This document shows, piece after piece, positions 8,533-15,998 of a DNA stretch of 64,000 nucleotides. The notes under the pieces are model-generated. The model was given only the letters and a program-made list of their open reading frames with translations. It was not told where the DNA came from and did not search any database. The position numbers and the translations under genes are program-made. The stretch is taken from the NCBI RefSeq assembly GCF_044197065.1, contig NZ_JBIQOI010000003.1:186001-250000 (forward strand), in the 5' to 3' direction. Source of the DNA: Kluyvera ascorbata_C. Lineage in GTDB: Bacteria > Pseudomonadota > Gammaproteobacteria > Enterobacterales > Enterobacteriaceae. How positions within the stretch are numbered: position 1 is the first letter of the stretch; each line of letters begins with the position of its first letter.

Positions 8533-8724
8533 TTATCCTTTGGGACTTACACCTTTTTTACGTAATTCCTCTCTCGCCAACTCCTTAAACCAACTGGCGA
8601 GGCTAACCCCCTCCTCCGCCGCCACAACATCCAACTGTTCCTTCAACGCCGGATCAATACGCATCTTGAACTGCGGTGACTGACCGCCGCCTTTTGGTTT
8701 TTTTTCGCGCGATACGATTGACAT
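8533..8724 (-). CDS. Small ribbon-helix-helix-like protein
   Basis: A 63-residue protein from the ATG at 8724, chosen because AGGTGG lies before it; a longer frame starts at 8766. The core MRIDPALKEQLDVVAAEEGVSLASWFKELAREEL has the beta-strand / helix / helix pattern of Arc/CopG and YlcI/YnfO-type small proteins, which bind DNA or serve as antitoxins. The N-terminus is basic (REKKPKGGG). It lies between the DUF3644 gene and divergent symE, so it might regulate either. No partner toxin is adjacent. Confidence 0.6.
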   Translation of the reverse strand: MSIVSREKKPKGGGQSPQFKMRIDPALKEQLDVVAAEEGVSLASWFKELAREELRKKGVSPKG

Positions 8725-8783
8725 GAGGCCACCTATCCATCTACTCTGACACATATAGGAGGCCACCTAAACCTCCTTAGCTA

Positions 8784-8860
8784 GACAACGCTCTGATGTG
8801 CGGGAACACAACCAGAGCGTCTAACCTCACCAACTATCAAGGAGTTGATTATGGCTGACT
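8784..8860 (-). ncRNA. symR: SymR-like antisense RNA candidate
   Basis: The minus strand opposite the symE ribosome-binding site and start carries a -10-like TAGAAT just inside symE. A transcript starting near 8860 would end in a stem of ACGCTCTG (8788-8795) with CAGAGCGT (8813-8820) around a GTG...CAC inner stem. E. coli SymR, which blocks symE translation, has the same position, size (about 77 bases) and 3' hairpin type. This is inference from layout. Confidence 0.45.
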
Positions 8861-9141
8861 CGCATTCTACCCCAGACTTACCCACAGCAAAAACCGAGCG
8901 CACAATAATTGTGGGATATCGCCCGCAGGGTGCAAACAAAAATACGCCGAGTCTCACCCTTTCCGGGAAGTGGCTGCGCGAGGCCGGGTTCGAAACCGGG
9001 CAACAGGTTAGCGTAAAAGTGATGGATGGGTGCATAGTCCTGATGGCCTATGGCGAACAGGAGCAGAAGCTGCTGGCGGAGTTGAAGGAAACGCAGTTGA
9101 AGCTGAAAGGGATTGAAGCGGCGGTGTCGGCAGTACATTGA
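8851..9141 (+). CDS. symE: SymE-family SOS toxin
   Basis: A 96-residue protein from the ATG at 8851, preceded by AAGGAG. The core SLTLSGKWLREAGFETGQQVSVKVMDGCIVLMA is the SymE signature, an AbrB-like fold. In E. coli, SymE is an SOS-induced toxin of a type I toxin-antitoxin pair, held down by the antisense RNA SymR and Lon. Recent family descriptions favour nucleoid or DNA/RNA binding. The C-terminal 25 residues form a helix rich in Lys and Glu. A clear LexA box was not found upstream. A decayed copy of the same gene lies at 11002-11150 beyond the Hcp cassette, in the same direction. Confidence 0.85.
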   Translation: MADSHSTPDLPTAKTERTIIVGYRPQGANKNTPSLTLSGKWLREAGFETGQQVSVKVMDGCIVLMAYGEQEQKLLAELKETQLKLKGIEAAVSAVH

Positions 9142-9150
9142 GGGTAAAAG

Positions 9151-9179
9151 TGAACCTGTAAGCCAGACTTACAGGTTCA
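9151..9179 (+). terminator. Hairpin after symE
   Basis: A perfect 12-bp stem (TGAACCTGTAAG with CTTACAGGTTCA) closes a 5-base loop 10 bases after the symE stop. There is no long T run, but its strength and place suggest a terminator. Confidence 0.65.
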
Positions 9180-9304
9180 ATAGAAAAGAGGCTAACGAGC
9201 AATCGGGTGAATCATTGCCAGAAGATCTCAACAAATGTATGGCTAAGATTAGCGGGATACCGACACCCGTGTACATAGCCCGAAATATAGCAACATGGCT
9301 AACC

Positions 9305-9532
9305 TTATTTCTTCCTAATTAATATAAGAACACATGATAAAATAATAGAAACCAATAATATGGATAGTCCAAAGTAAACATATAATAAGAAATCCATCAC
9401 GGACTCATCGCCATAAACACCAAAGTGTTCTGCCATTGAATACTGCACCTTAACAGGAATATAATGATACAAAGCAAGCAGCATCATAAATACTAACGTG
9501 CACCAGCTTGCAATAAAAAATACAACTTTCAT
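9305..9532 (-). CDS. Small membrane protein, second immunity candidate
   Basis: A 75-residue protein with two hydrophobic segments (about residues 3-23 and 47-71) joined by a loop of about 23 residues (VKVQYSMAEHFGVYGDESV), ending in basic IRKK. That arrangement puts the loop in the periplasm, where a cell-wall-active T6SS effector works. It follows the similar 87-residue protein by 18 bases in the same operon and shares its layout, so the two may be paralogues. No database family is recognised. The immunity role is inferred only from position and topology. Confidence 0.55.
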   Translation of the reverse strand: MKVVFFIASWCTLVFMMLLALYHYIPVKVQYSMAEHFGVYGDESVMDFLLYVYFGLSILLVSIILSCVLILIRKK

Positions 9533-9550
9533 TAGTAAATATCCAAATCG

Positions 9551-9814
9551 TCATGAACAACCATTCAACTTCCGGTCTATTTTATTTTTTCTACGCGCAA
9601 ACAAATAAATACATATTACATTCAAAAATAATGAAGCTATAAACAATACCAAAGTATAGTTATCGCTCCACTCCAGTTCAGTTACAAATCCAAAATTTCT
9701 GGTGTAGAAATGATACAGCCATACATCCGGCATAAAGAAACACAGGATGCTATAAATTCCGAAAAGCATCAGCGTTTCAACTAACCAAATGCATACATGC
9801 TTTTTGGGATTCAT
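9551..9814 (-). CDS. Small membrane protein, first immunity candidate
   Basis: An 87-residue protein with two hydrophobic segments (about residues 8-28 and 53-73), a loop carrying FVTELEWSDN between them, and a basic C-terminal tail (ARRKNKIDRK). Its ATG shares one base with the stop codon of the Tlde1-like effector gene (TAATG), so translation is coupled. T6SS effectors are normally followed at once by their immunity gene, and a periplasmic loop fits protection against a peptidoglycan-modifying enzyme. I do not recognise the family by sequence. Confidence 0.6.
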   Translation of the reverse strand: MNPKKHVCIWLVETLMLFGIYSILCFFMPDVWLYHFYTRNFGFVTELEWSDNYTLVLFIASLFLNVICIYLFARRKNKIDRKLNGCS

Positions 9815-10293
9815 TAATATACCTGTACCGTACCAAATGCTTTTAATTGTGGGGTAATCATAATAGACCCCGTTCGAAGCAAAGCGCCAAGTAAAACTCT
9901 ATAATGTGAATGGTTAGGTAATGTTATACAGCCATTACTTATACCTGATTGTCCGGCAGGGTGTAGCCTAAAGGAGCCGCGCTGAACATTATCAATGAAT
10001 GTCATATCATCGATCGCACCATCTTCGCGATAAAGTGCAAACCATAAATCACGATTTGATCCACTCTCCAGTTCTTTTATAAGGTCATGCCATCGGGATC
10101 TAAGCCCACCTTTCTGGCGCGTCACGATAAAATATCTACCGGGTGGAAGTGGTCCCCTTTCAGCAGTACTGGATTCCTCAGGGTTGTTCCTATATTTTCC
10201 AGCGTTACCAGAATATGCAGGGAAGAAACCAATACCGGGACAGCTTAGAGTTGAAAGTTGTGCATTATTAAGGTGAAACGTACAGCGGATCAT
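9814..10293 (-). CDS. Tlde1-like T6SS L,D-transpeptidase effector (DUF2778)
   Basis: A 159-residue protein from the ATG at 10293, which overlaps the hcp stop by four bases (ATGA); a start at 10305 is also possible. The C-terminal half carries the L,D-transpeptidase-like motif: His111 in FRLHPAGQSG and Cys122 in SNGCITLP. GPLPPGRYFI earlier in the chain is typical of DUF2778. In Salmonella, Tlde1 is delivered to the target periplasm and exchanges or cleaves peptides of peptidoglycan precursors. There is no Sec signal peptide, as expected for a T6SS cargo. Coupling to hcp suggests delivery inside the Hcp tube. Both catalytic residues are present, so it is probably active. Confidence 0.78.
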   Translation of the reverse strand: MIRCTFHLNNAQLSTLSCPGIGFFPAYSGNAGKYRNNPEESSTAERGPLPPGRYFIVTRQKGGLRSRWHDLIKELESGSNRDLWFALYREDGAIDDMTFIDNVQRGSFRLHPAGQSGISNGCITLPNHSHYRVLLGALLRTGSIMITPQLKAFGTVQVY

Positions 10294-10772
10294 CGGTCGT
10301 TCCATGCATCTGAAAAGATGATATTCCCATCACAATGTTTCCAGGTTATTTTTTCGTAACGCAGCGCCACACTTTCAAGATGATTATGTTTTTCCATCAC
10401 TGGGTCTTTTACGTCATGCATAAGGGGGCAAACTGAAACGACCTTTACCCCTTCCAGTAACATGTTGAAGTATTCAACTTCTTGTCCAGAGTCGTTAATT
10501 TTGTACCACTTAAATTCTGCACTTTTGAGCGTCTGCCCTTTGGCTACCGCCTTGTATAGATATGGGCTTGAACTGTCAAACTCCTTCTCAAAAACGAGAG
10601 GCGTATGAACACGTGTACCGGTAATTTTTCCCGTGTTGTTATCGGTCGGTAGATGCAGGCCATGGCCGAAGCCCATTATCTCAATACTGCCCTCTCGATT
10701 TTGTACATCTACAGCACCTTTAATATCAGCACCACCGTCATCTTTAAGCCATAAATATGCAGGAATAGCCAT
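10290..10772 (-). CDS. hcp: Orphan Hcp, T6SS tube protein
   Basis: A 160-residue Hcp-family protein from the ATG at 10772, with GGAG 8 bases before it; the TTG at 10778 is rejected. The opening AIPAYLWLKDDGGADIKGAVDVQNREGSIEI is the Hcp signature for the enteric Hcp1-type, followed by TPLVFEKEFDSSSPYLYKAVAKGQTL. Hcp forms the stacked hexamer tube that carries cargo effectors in its lumen. No other T6SS gene lies in this window, so the main machine must be elsewhere. The gene overlaps the Tlde1-like effector by four bases and forms an hcp-effector-immunity operon on the minus strand. Confidence 0.88.
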   Translation of the reverse strand: MAIPAYLWLKDDGGADIKGAVDVQNREGSIEIMGFGHGLHLPTDNNTGKITGTRVHTPLVFEKEFDSSSPYLYKAVAKGQTLKSAEFKWYKINDSGQEVEYFNMLLEGVKVVSVCPLMHDVKDPVMEKHNHLESVALRYEKITWKHCDGNIIFSDAWNDR

Positions 10773-11001
10773 ATACAAAACTCCATTTCATTGGTTTATA
10801 GAAACATTAATAACGGGGATATCAAGATGCTACCAAAGCAAAAAATGCTATAGCTAGTGATTATATGTTATTTATATTGATGTTAATTATTCCATCATCA
10901 CTTTTTGCAAGAAGGGAAAATGTATTACAGAGCAATATCTCCAGTTATGAAGTTAATCATTTACCAAAAATAAAAGCCCTCTCATTACGCAGAAAAATAC
11001 T

Positions 11002-11150
11002 GAACACATATTGATTGTGGGATATCGCCCGCAGGGTGCAAACAAAAACACGCCTGGTCTTACCCTTTCCGGGAAGTGGCTGTGCGAAGCCGGGTCGAAA
11101 CCGGGCAACAGGTTAGCGTAAAAGTGATGGAAGGCTGCACGTGCACAGTA
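11002..11150 (+). pseudogene. Decayed symE copy
   Basis: This stretch closely matches symE bases 8898-9033 (GTGGGATATCGCCCGCAGGG, CCGGGAAGTGGCTG and GTTAGCGTAAAAGTGATGG are shared), in the same direction. It lacks the start region and has lost one base after GCCGGGT, which shifts the frame. Homology stops after the GGCTGCAC bases. With symE it brackets the Hcp/Tlde1 cassette as a direct repeat of about 150 bases. Confidence 0.8.
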
Positions 11151-11594
11151 TGTAAAAGAATAGTCCCACAAAATTCTTCTATTGTTTTTGATACTTATTG
11201 TTTTTCATAATATAAATTTTATTAAACAAAAGTCAGAACCAGCAAGTGCTTTATACAAATACTTGTTTAAAATCAACCTGTTGATGCCATATTCTTTATT
11301 TTAAGTTATCAGTAAAATAATAAAAATCTTATCATCCTCCCAATAATAATTATAAACACATCAAAAAACCAATGTTTAATAATGATCGCCAGCCATGTAT
11401 AACAGATAACTTCAAATATTATTAATATCAGAAACCTGCATGAACCCAGCATTGCCTGGCATATATTTCATTAGGAAAATTCTTATCCGACGCGATAAAT
11501 GCAACGACATTTAGCTCCAAAATAAAAAGCATAATACAATCATAAGTTACATATAGCGTATTTATGTTGTTGTAACTGGATGAGGACTTCAGGA
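11151..11594. other. AT-rich gap before the autotransporter
   Basis: About 440 AT-rich bases with no gene I can support. A minus-strand frame ends at 11428 with DKNFPNEIYARQCWVHAGF, which reads like a protein C-terminus, but its upper part overlaps the autotransporter gene and no family is recognised. The autotransporter promoter must lie here. Confidence 0.4.
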
Positions 11595-14357
11595 ATGTCT
11601 CTAATAAATTTGAAAAAAAAAGATAAAAAAGAATATAAAACGCACTATAAACTAATATCAATTATTTTCCTTTTTAACCAAAGTGCTTTCGCTGCGCATA
11701 CTGATGCTTCAGGTAATGAAGTCGCATCCAATGCGATACAAAGCATTGATGAAACAGGATCAGGATATTCAGGAACATTTGATTCAAACAACATTTCCTC
11801 AACTGACTCTCCTTACCAGTTACACCAAAACTCAGGCTCCGGAAATGCATATTCAGTAGTCAATCCGTTAACAGGCGGAAATTTATATGCTTCAGAGGCA
11901 ACATATTATTTAAAAAACTCTATTAGCGGTGACTATTCAGATGAGTTCTCAGCCGAAAATTCAGATGGTGTGATTCATTATTACGAGGGAAACTCAACTA
12001 CAACATCGGGAAAGTTCTCGGCATCAGGCACTGGAGCCACACTAATTCTATATAAGAACTACACCGTTAACGCAGAGATTGATGCTAATAATGATTCAAT
12101 GGTTTTTGTTAGTTCAAACCATGCATCTGGAGCGACTATATCATTAGATGCCTCTACTGCGTATTTTGATAAAAATATCGCAACATCCTCAAACTTCACC
12201 ATAAAGAATGGCTCGTCGGTGACTATGTATGGGAACGATGCCGGTGAAGTTTCTGTGCTGAATAATGCGTCGACGGTTGTTCTTGACTCAAATTACGCTG
12301 CTGAATCAACCATTGTAAATGAGAATGGCGGCGTACTAACGGCAATAAACAATAATGCCCCAGGTACCACGATAATAACTGACAATGCAAATACCATATT
12401 AAAAAATAATGTAAGCACAAACAATATAATGGAAGTGAGTAACGGAGGCGTGCTGTCAGGTGAAGATAATGACTCATCAAATTCAAAAATAACAGCTAAC
12501 AATTCAACGTTAAATTTTAAATCAAATACAGTAAATGATGCCATCATCACGCTGAATAATAAAAGTCAGTTGATTTCAAATAACGACTCGGTAATTTCAA
12601 CCGAAATAAATATAGACAATACTTCTTCTGCATATATAAATAACGGGATAGCGACCAGTAGCGATATTAACAACGATGGCCGTTTGGATCTTGCTAATAG
12701 TTCCACATCATCTGCCACCATAAAAAACAGCGGAGAATTATCTTCCTCCGGAAATAATGGTGATTCGGTAGATATTGTGAATGAATATGCAGGGAAGATG
12801 TATTTAAAAGAGGGGAACAGCTTTACCCATTCAACATTAAATAACGCTGGTAAATTATTCATAAATGGACAGCAAAATGTTGATGGAAGCACATTAGATA
12901 ATACAGGGATAGCATATTTAACCGATACGTTATTAACGGGTGATAGTATATTAAATAACAGTGGCTATATTTATTTACTATCTTCATCCGTGATTTCTTC
13001 ATTAACAAATAGTGGAAATGTAATACTTAACGCCTGTTCATCCTGTGCTGGTCATACATTGACTGTTGATGGAAATTACGTCGGTAACCAAGGAACCTTA
13101 TCTATCGGAACCGTACTAGGTGGTGATAACAGCCTGACTGACAAACTGTCTATTAGTGGCTCAGCAACCGGAAAAACCTATGTGACGGTCACCAATGAAG
13201 GCGGAACAGGGGCTCAGACGCTGGAAGGGATTGAGGTCATTACTACCGGCAACTCAACCTCTGATGCCTTCACTCAGAAGGGCCGTATCGTTGCAGGTAG
13301 CTATGAGTATCATCTCCAACAGGGGACAGCTTCAGGGGCGAATATGAACAACTGGTATTTGACCAGCAATGAAGTTTATCGACCTGAGCGAGGCAGTTAT
13401 GCCTCAAACCTGCAGGCAGCAGCAACAATGTTTAATATGCGCATGGAAGATCGCAAGGGAGGCGGAGTTTATATTAATCCCGTCACCGGTGCGCGCCAGG
13501 ACAGTAGTCTGTGGGTACGTTCTGTGGGCGCCCATTCAGAAGGTCGGATGTCAGACGGTCAGTCTAAGTACTCCGCAAACCGGATGGTATTTCAGATTGG
13601 GAACGACATTCTTAACGGCAGTCTGGGCGTTGATGACGCCTGGCACCTCGGCATAATGGGAGGCTATGGGAAGCAATACAGCAGCACCCTTAATAACCTG
13701 TCGGGTTACAAATCAAAAGGCTCTGTGTGGGGTTACAGCACCGGAATCTATGGTACCTGGTATCAAAATGCGAAAGACAAAACGGGTCTGTATGCAGATA
13801 GTTGGCTTGCCTGGAATTGGTTTAACAACTCCGTGAAGGGCGATGAACTATCGTATGAAAAGTACAAATCAAAGGGTCTTACTGCTTCTTTGGAGACCGG
13901 ATACACCTTCCATACCGGCTCGTACATGACAGCAGGCGGCATGGTGAATAATGTTTACGTAACGCCGCAGGCACAGTTACTGTGGTCTGGGGTGAAGGCC
14001 GATGATCATACAGAAACAAACGGTACGAAAGTTGAGGGCCGTGGCAGTGATAACATACAAACCCGTTTGGGCGTACGTTTATCAATGACGGGTCAGAGCC
14101 ATCTGAACAAAGGTACAGTCCGTCAATTTGAGCCGTTTGTAGAAGCGAACTGGGTATACACCGCAAAGGATTATGGTGTGAAAATGGGTGATGATCGCTC
14201 TGACATCCAGGGCCAGCGCAATGTAGCCGAACTCAAAACAGGCGTGGAAGGTCGCGTAAGCGAAAATCTGAGTGTGTGGGGCAGTGTAGCTCAGCAGATA
14301 GGGGCCAACAGCTATCAGGATACTCAGGGCATGTTGGGCGTAAAATACGCTTTCTAA
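11595..14357 (+). CDS. AIDA/MisL-type autotransporter
   Basis: A 920-residue outer-membrane autotransporter. The ATG at 11595 is preferred, with GAGG 8 bases before; an ATG at 11580 is in frame. A signal sequence (YKLISIIFLFNQSAFAA) follows a lysine-rich start. Residues of about 35-590 form the passenger: Asn/Ser-rich, with short irregular repeats (NNGVL, NNSTLNF) expected to build a beta-helix. One CSSC pair lies near residue 480. A linker at about 596 (RPERGSYASNLQAAATMF) leads to the barrel from about 635, which ends in the expected terminal Phe. The passenger is AT-rich and the barrel much less so, suggesting a mosaic origin. MisL of Salmonella is likewise encoded in a selC island. It is probably an adhesin; its ligand is unknown. 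Confidence 0.85.
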   Translation: MSLINLKKKDKKEYKTHYKLISIIFLFNQSAFAAHTDASGNEVASNAIQSIDETGSGYSGTFDSNNISSTDSPYQLHQNSGSGNAYSVVNPLTGGNLYASEATYYLKNSISGDYSDEFSAENSDGVIHYYEGNSTTTSGKFSASGTGATLILYKNYTVNAEIDANNDSMVFVSSNHASGATISLDASTAYFDKNIATSSNFTIKNGSSVTMYGNDAGEVSVLNNASTVVLDSNYAAESTIVNENGGVLTAINNNAPGTTIITDNANTILKNNVSTNNIMEVSNGGVLSGEDNDSSNSKITANNSTLNFKSNTVNDAIITLNNKSQLISNNDSVISTEINIDNTSSAYINNGIATSSDINNDGRLDLANSSTSSATIKNSGELSSSGNNGDSVDIVNEYAGKMYLKEGNSFTHSTLNNAGKLFINGQQNVDGSTLDNTGIAYLTDTLLTGDSILNNSGYIYLLSSSVISSLTNSGNVILNACSSCAGHTLTVDGNYVGNQGTLSIGTVLGGDNSLTDKLSISGSATGKTYVTVTNEGGTGAQTLEGIEVITTGNSTSDAFTQKGRIVAGSYEYHLQQGTASGANMNNWYLTSNEVYRPERGSYASNLQAAATMFNMRMEDRKGGGVYINPVTGARQDSSLWVRSVGAHSEGRMSDGQSKYSANRMVFQIGNDILNGSLGVDDAWHLGIMGGYGKQYSSTLNNLSGYKSKGSVWGYSTGIYGTWYQNAKDKTGLYADSWLAWNWFNNSVKGDELSYEKYKSKGLTASLETGYTFHTGSYMTAGGMVNNVYVTPQAQLLWSGVKADDHTETNGTKVEGRGSDNIQTRLGVRLSMTGQSHLNKGTVRQFEPFVEANWVYTAKDYGVKMGDDRSDIQGQRNVAELKTGVEGRVSENLSVWGSVAQQIGANSYQDTQGMLGVKYAF

Positions 14358-14377
14358 CGGACAAAGCAGCAAATATG

Positions 14378-14403
14378 GCCGGGTAAACACAGCTTTACCC
14401 GGC
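14378..14403 (+). terminator. Hairpin after the autotransporter
   Basis: A 10-bp stem (GCCGGGTAAA with TTTACCCGGC) with a 6-base loop lies 20 bases after the stop. No T run follows. Confidence 0.6.
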
Positions 14404-14766
14404 GAGAAGCAGAGGCACAACCCCTACTATTTTTAGGGAATGATCCGAAAACGCATGCCAGTATTATTAAAATCATTTAATTATCACTACATATTATTTT
14501 ATAAAAAATAAAATAAACACCTATTCTACGCCCACACTCATTACCTACTATTCCATTTCAAATAATCACTTACCGTTTAAATATATCATATAATTTATAT
14601 TCTTATTTTCTCACCCAATAAGGTGATGAGCGATCTATTTTTAATAAAAAAGCCTTAAGGTAAATTGGCAGAATATTGCTACCTATTCTATTTTTATATA
14701 AGGATTTAATATTCATACGTCATTGTTTTACTAAGGAAAAGTAACACCTAAGTAGAGGTCAATACT
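14404..14766. other. AT-rich leader region of the pilus operon
   Basis: About 360 bases of AT-rich DNA with no open frame of note. It must hold the promoter of the chaperone-usher operon that begins at 14767. No operator could be assigned. Confidence 0.45.
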
Positions 14767-15276
14767 ATGAACACGTCTTTCAAGTTCATTTTTTTCTGCC
14801 TGGCATCCGCCGTTATTCCCGCAGCGAACGCGGCGGTGGCAACAAATAATTTTCAGGTACAGCTCGTTATTACAAGCAGCTGTTCTGTTACCCAACCGGC
14901 GTTGCTTAACATGGGCTCGGTGAAGTCCGATGAGACGACAGCCAACGGCTCAACCACGATGGCGGTCACCTGTTCAAGAACCACGCCTTACTTTGTTGGC
15001 CTGACGCCTTCTTCCGCTAACGGCGGCGGTACGACAGGCAACGGCTTTATGTCGGGTACGACGGGCAACACGGATAAAGTTCCGTATCAGCTAAACCAGG
15101 ACTCCGCGGGTACCAAACCGTGGGGTAACACCGCCACCTCCGCCAGCGCCGGTAACGGGGTCGGCGGAACCGGTAGCGGCCTGGCGCAGAACATCACGGT
15201 CTATGCCGTGGCCCCTAACGCCAACTTCAAACCCGATACCTATACCGATACGGTCACCATCAGCGTTAACTACTAG
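14767..15276 (+). CDS. Spore-coat-U-domain pilin, major subunit
   Basis: A 169-residue secreted protein with a clear signal peptide (FKFIFFCLASAVIPAANA). The mature part is an SCPU-domain pilin, recognisable from the FQVQLVITSSCSV start, the disulfide pair, TTPYFVGLTPSS, and the C-terminal donor-strand-fold ending DTYTDTVTISVNY. Such pilins (CsuA/B type) build archaic, or sigma-class, chaperone-usher pili used for attachment and biofilm. It is the first gene of a four-gene operon: subunit, chaperone, usher, tip adhesin. The next gene starts 14 bases later. Confidence 0.85.
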   Translation: MNTSFKFIFFCLASAVIPAANAAVATNNFQVQLVITSSCSVTQPALLNMGSVKSDETTANGSTTMAVTCSRTTPYFVGLTPSSANGGGTTGNGFMSGTTGNTDKVPYQLNQDSAGTKPWGNTATSASAGNGVGGTGSGLAQNITVYAVAPNANFKPDTYTDTVTISVNY

Positions 15277-15290
15277 TTCAGGGACGGCAC

Positions 15291-15998
15291 ATGAATGGGA
15301 AAAAGAGTGCGCTTGCCTTTATTTTGGGGATGGTCTTCGTCAGCCCACTGGCGATAGCAGAAGGCCTGCAGGTCACGCCCGTCAACCTGACGCTGCAACA
15401 AAACCAGCGGGCTGAAGGGATATGGCTGAGCAACACCGGTAGCAACCCTATCAACGCTCAGGTGCGCGTGTTTCACTGGAGCCAGAGCGACTATGGCGAC
15501 AAGCTCGCCTCGTCACAGGGGCTGGTGATCAGCCCGCCGATGCTGACCTTAGCGCCCGGCGGGCGACAGCTTATCCGCGTGATCCGCACCGGGCCGCCGC
15601 CGACCACAGAAGATGCCTACCGCCTCTCCATTAACGAGTTGCCGCCGTCGGTGCTGAAAAAAAATGCCCTGCAGTTCGTACTGCACTACTCCATTCCCGT
15701 CTTTATCCAGCCTCCGGGCGTGAGTGACGCCTTCGCCAGACTGCAATGGCAGATCCATCGCGAAAACGGGAAAGCGTTTTTGCAAGTCAGCAATCAGGGA
15801 GATGGGCACGCGCAAATATCTGCAGTCAGCATTCTCTCTGCGTCAGGCAGCCGAAAAGAGATTACCCCGGGGTTATTAGGGTACGTGCTTCCCGGCTCGA
15901 CGATGCGCTGGATTATTCCTGCCAGCGCCGGTGACGCAGGACAGGGAGGGAAGCTTGAAGTCACGGTCAATGGTAAAAAATCGCTGCAACCGCTATAG
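15291..15998 (+). CDS. Archaic pilus chaperone (CsuC type)
   Basis: A 235-residue periplasmic chaperone with a signal peptide (FILGMVFVSPLAIA). It has the PapD-like fold. GLQVTPVNLTLQQNQRAEGIWLSN is the N-terminal strand pair, PPMLTLAPGGRQLIRVIR is the F1-G1 hairpin that donates a strand to subunits, and YRLSINELPP closes the first domain. It folds and escorts the SCPU subunits to the usher. The C-terminus overlaps the start of the usher gene by 26 bases, so the two are translationally coupled. Confidence 0.87.
   Translation: MNGKKSALAFILGMVFVSPLAIAEGLQVTPVNLTLQQNQRAEGIWLSNTGSNPINAQVRVFHWSQSDYGDKLASSQGLVISPPMLTLAPGGRQLIRVIRTGPPPTTEDAYRLSINELPPSVLKKNALQFVLHYSIPVFIQPPGVSDAFARLQWQIHRENGKAFLQVSNQGDGHAQISAVSILSASGSRKEITPGLLGYVLPGSTMRWIIPASAGDAGQGGKLEVTVNGKKSLQPL

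Noticed and set aside
9113..9322. A 69-codon plus-strand frame after symE
   Set aside because: It overlaps the symE end and crosses the symE terminator hairpin; no recognisable product.
11428..11661. A 77-codon minus-strand frame before the autotransporter
   Set aside because: Its N-terminal part overlaps the autotransporter start; it may be a remnant but nothing supports a gene.
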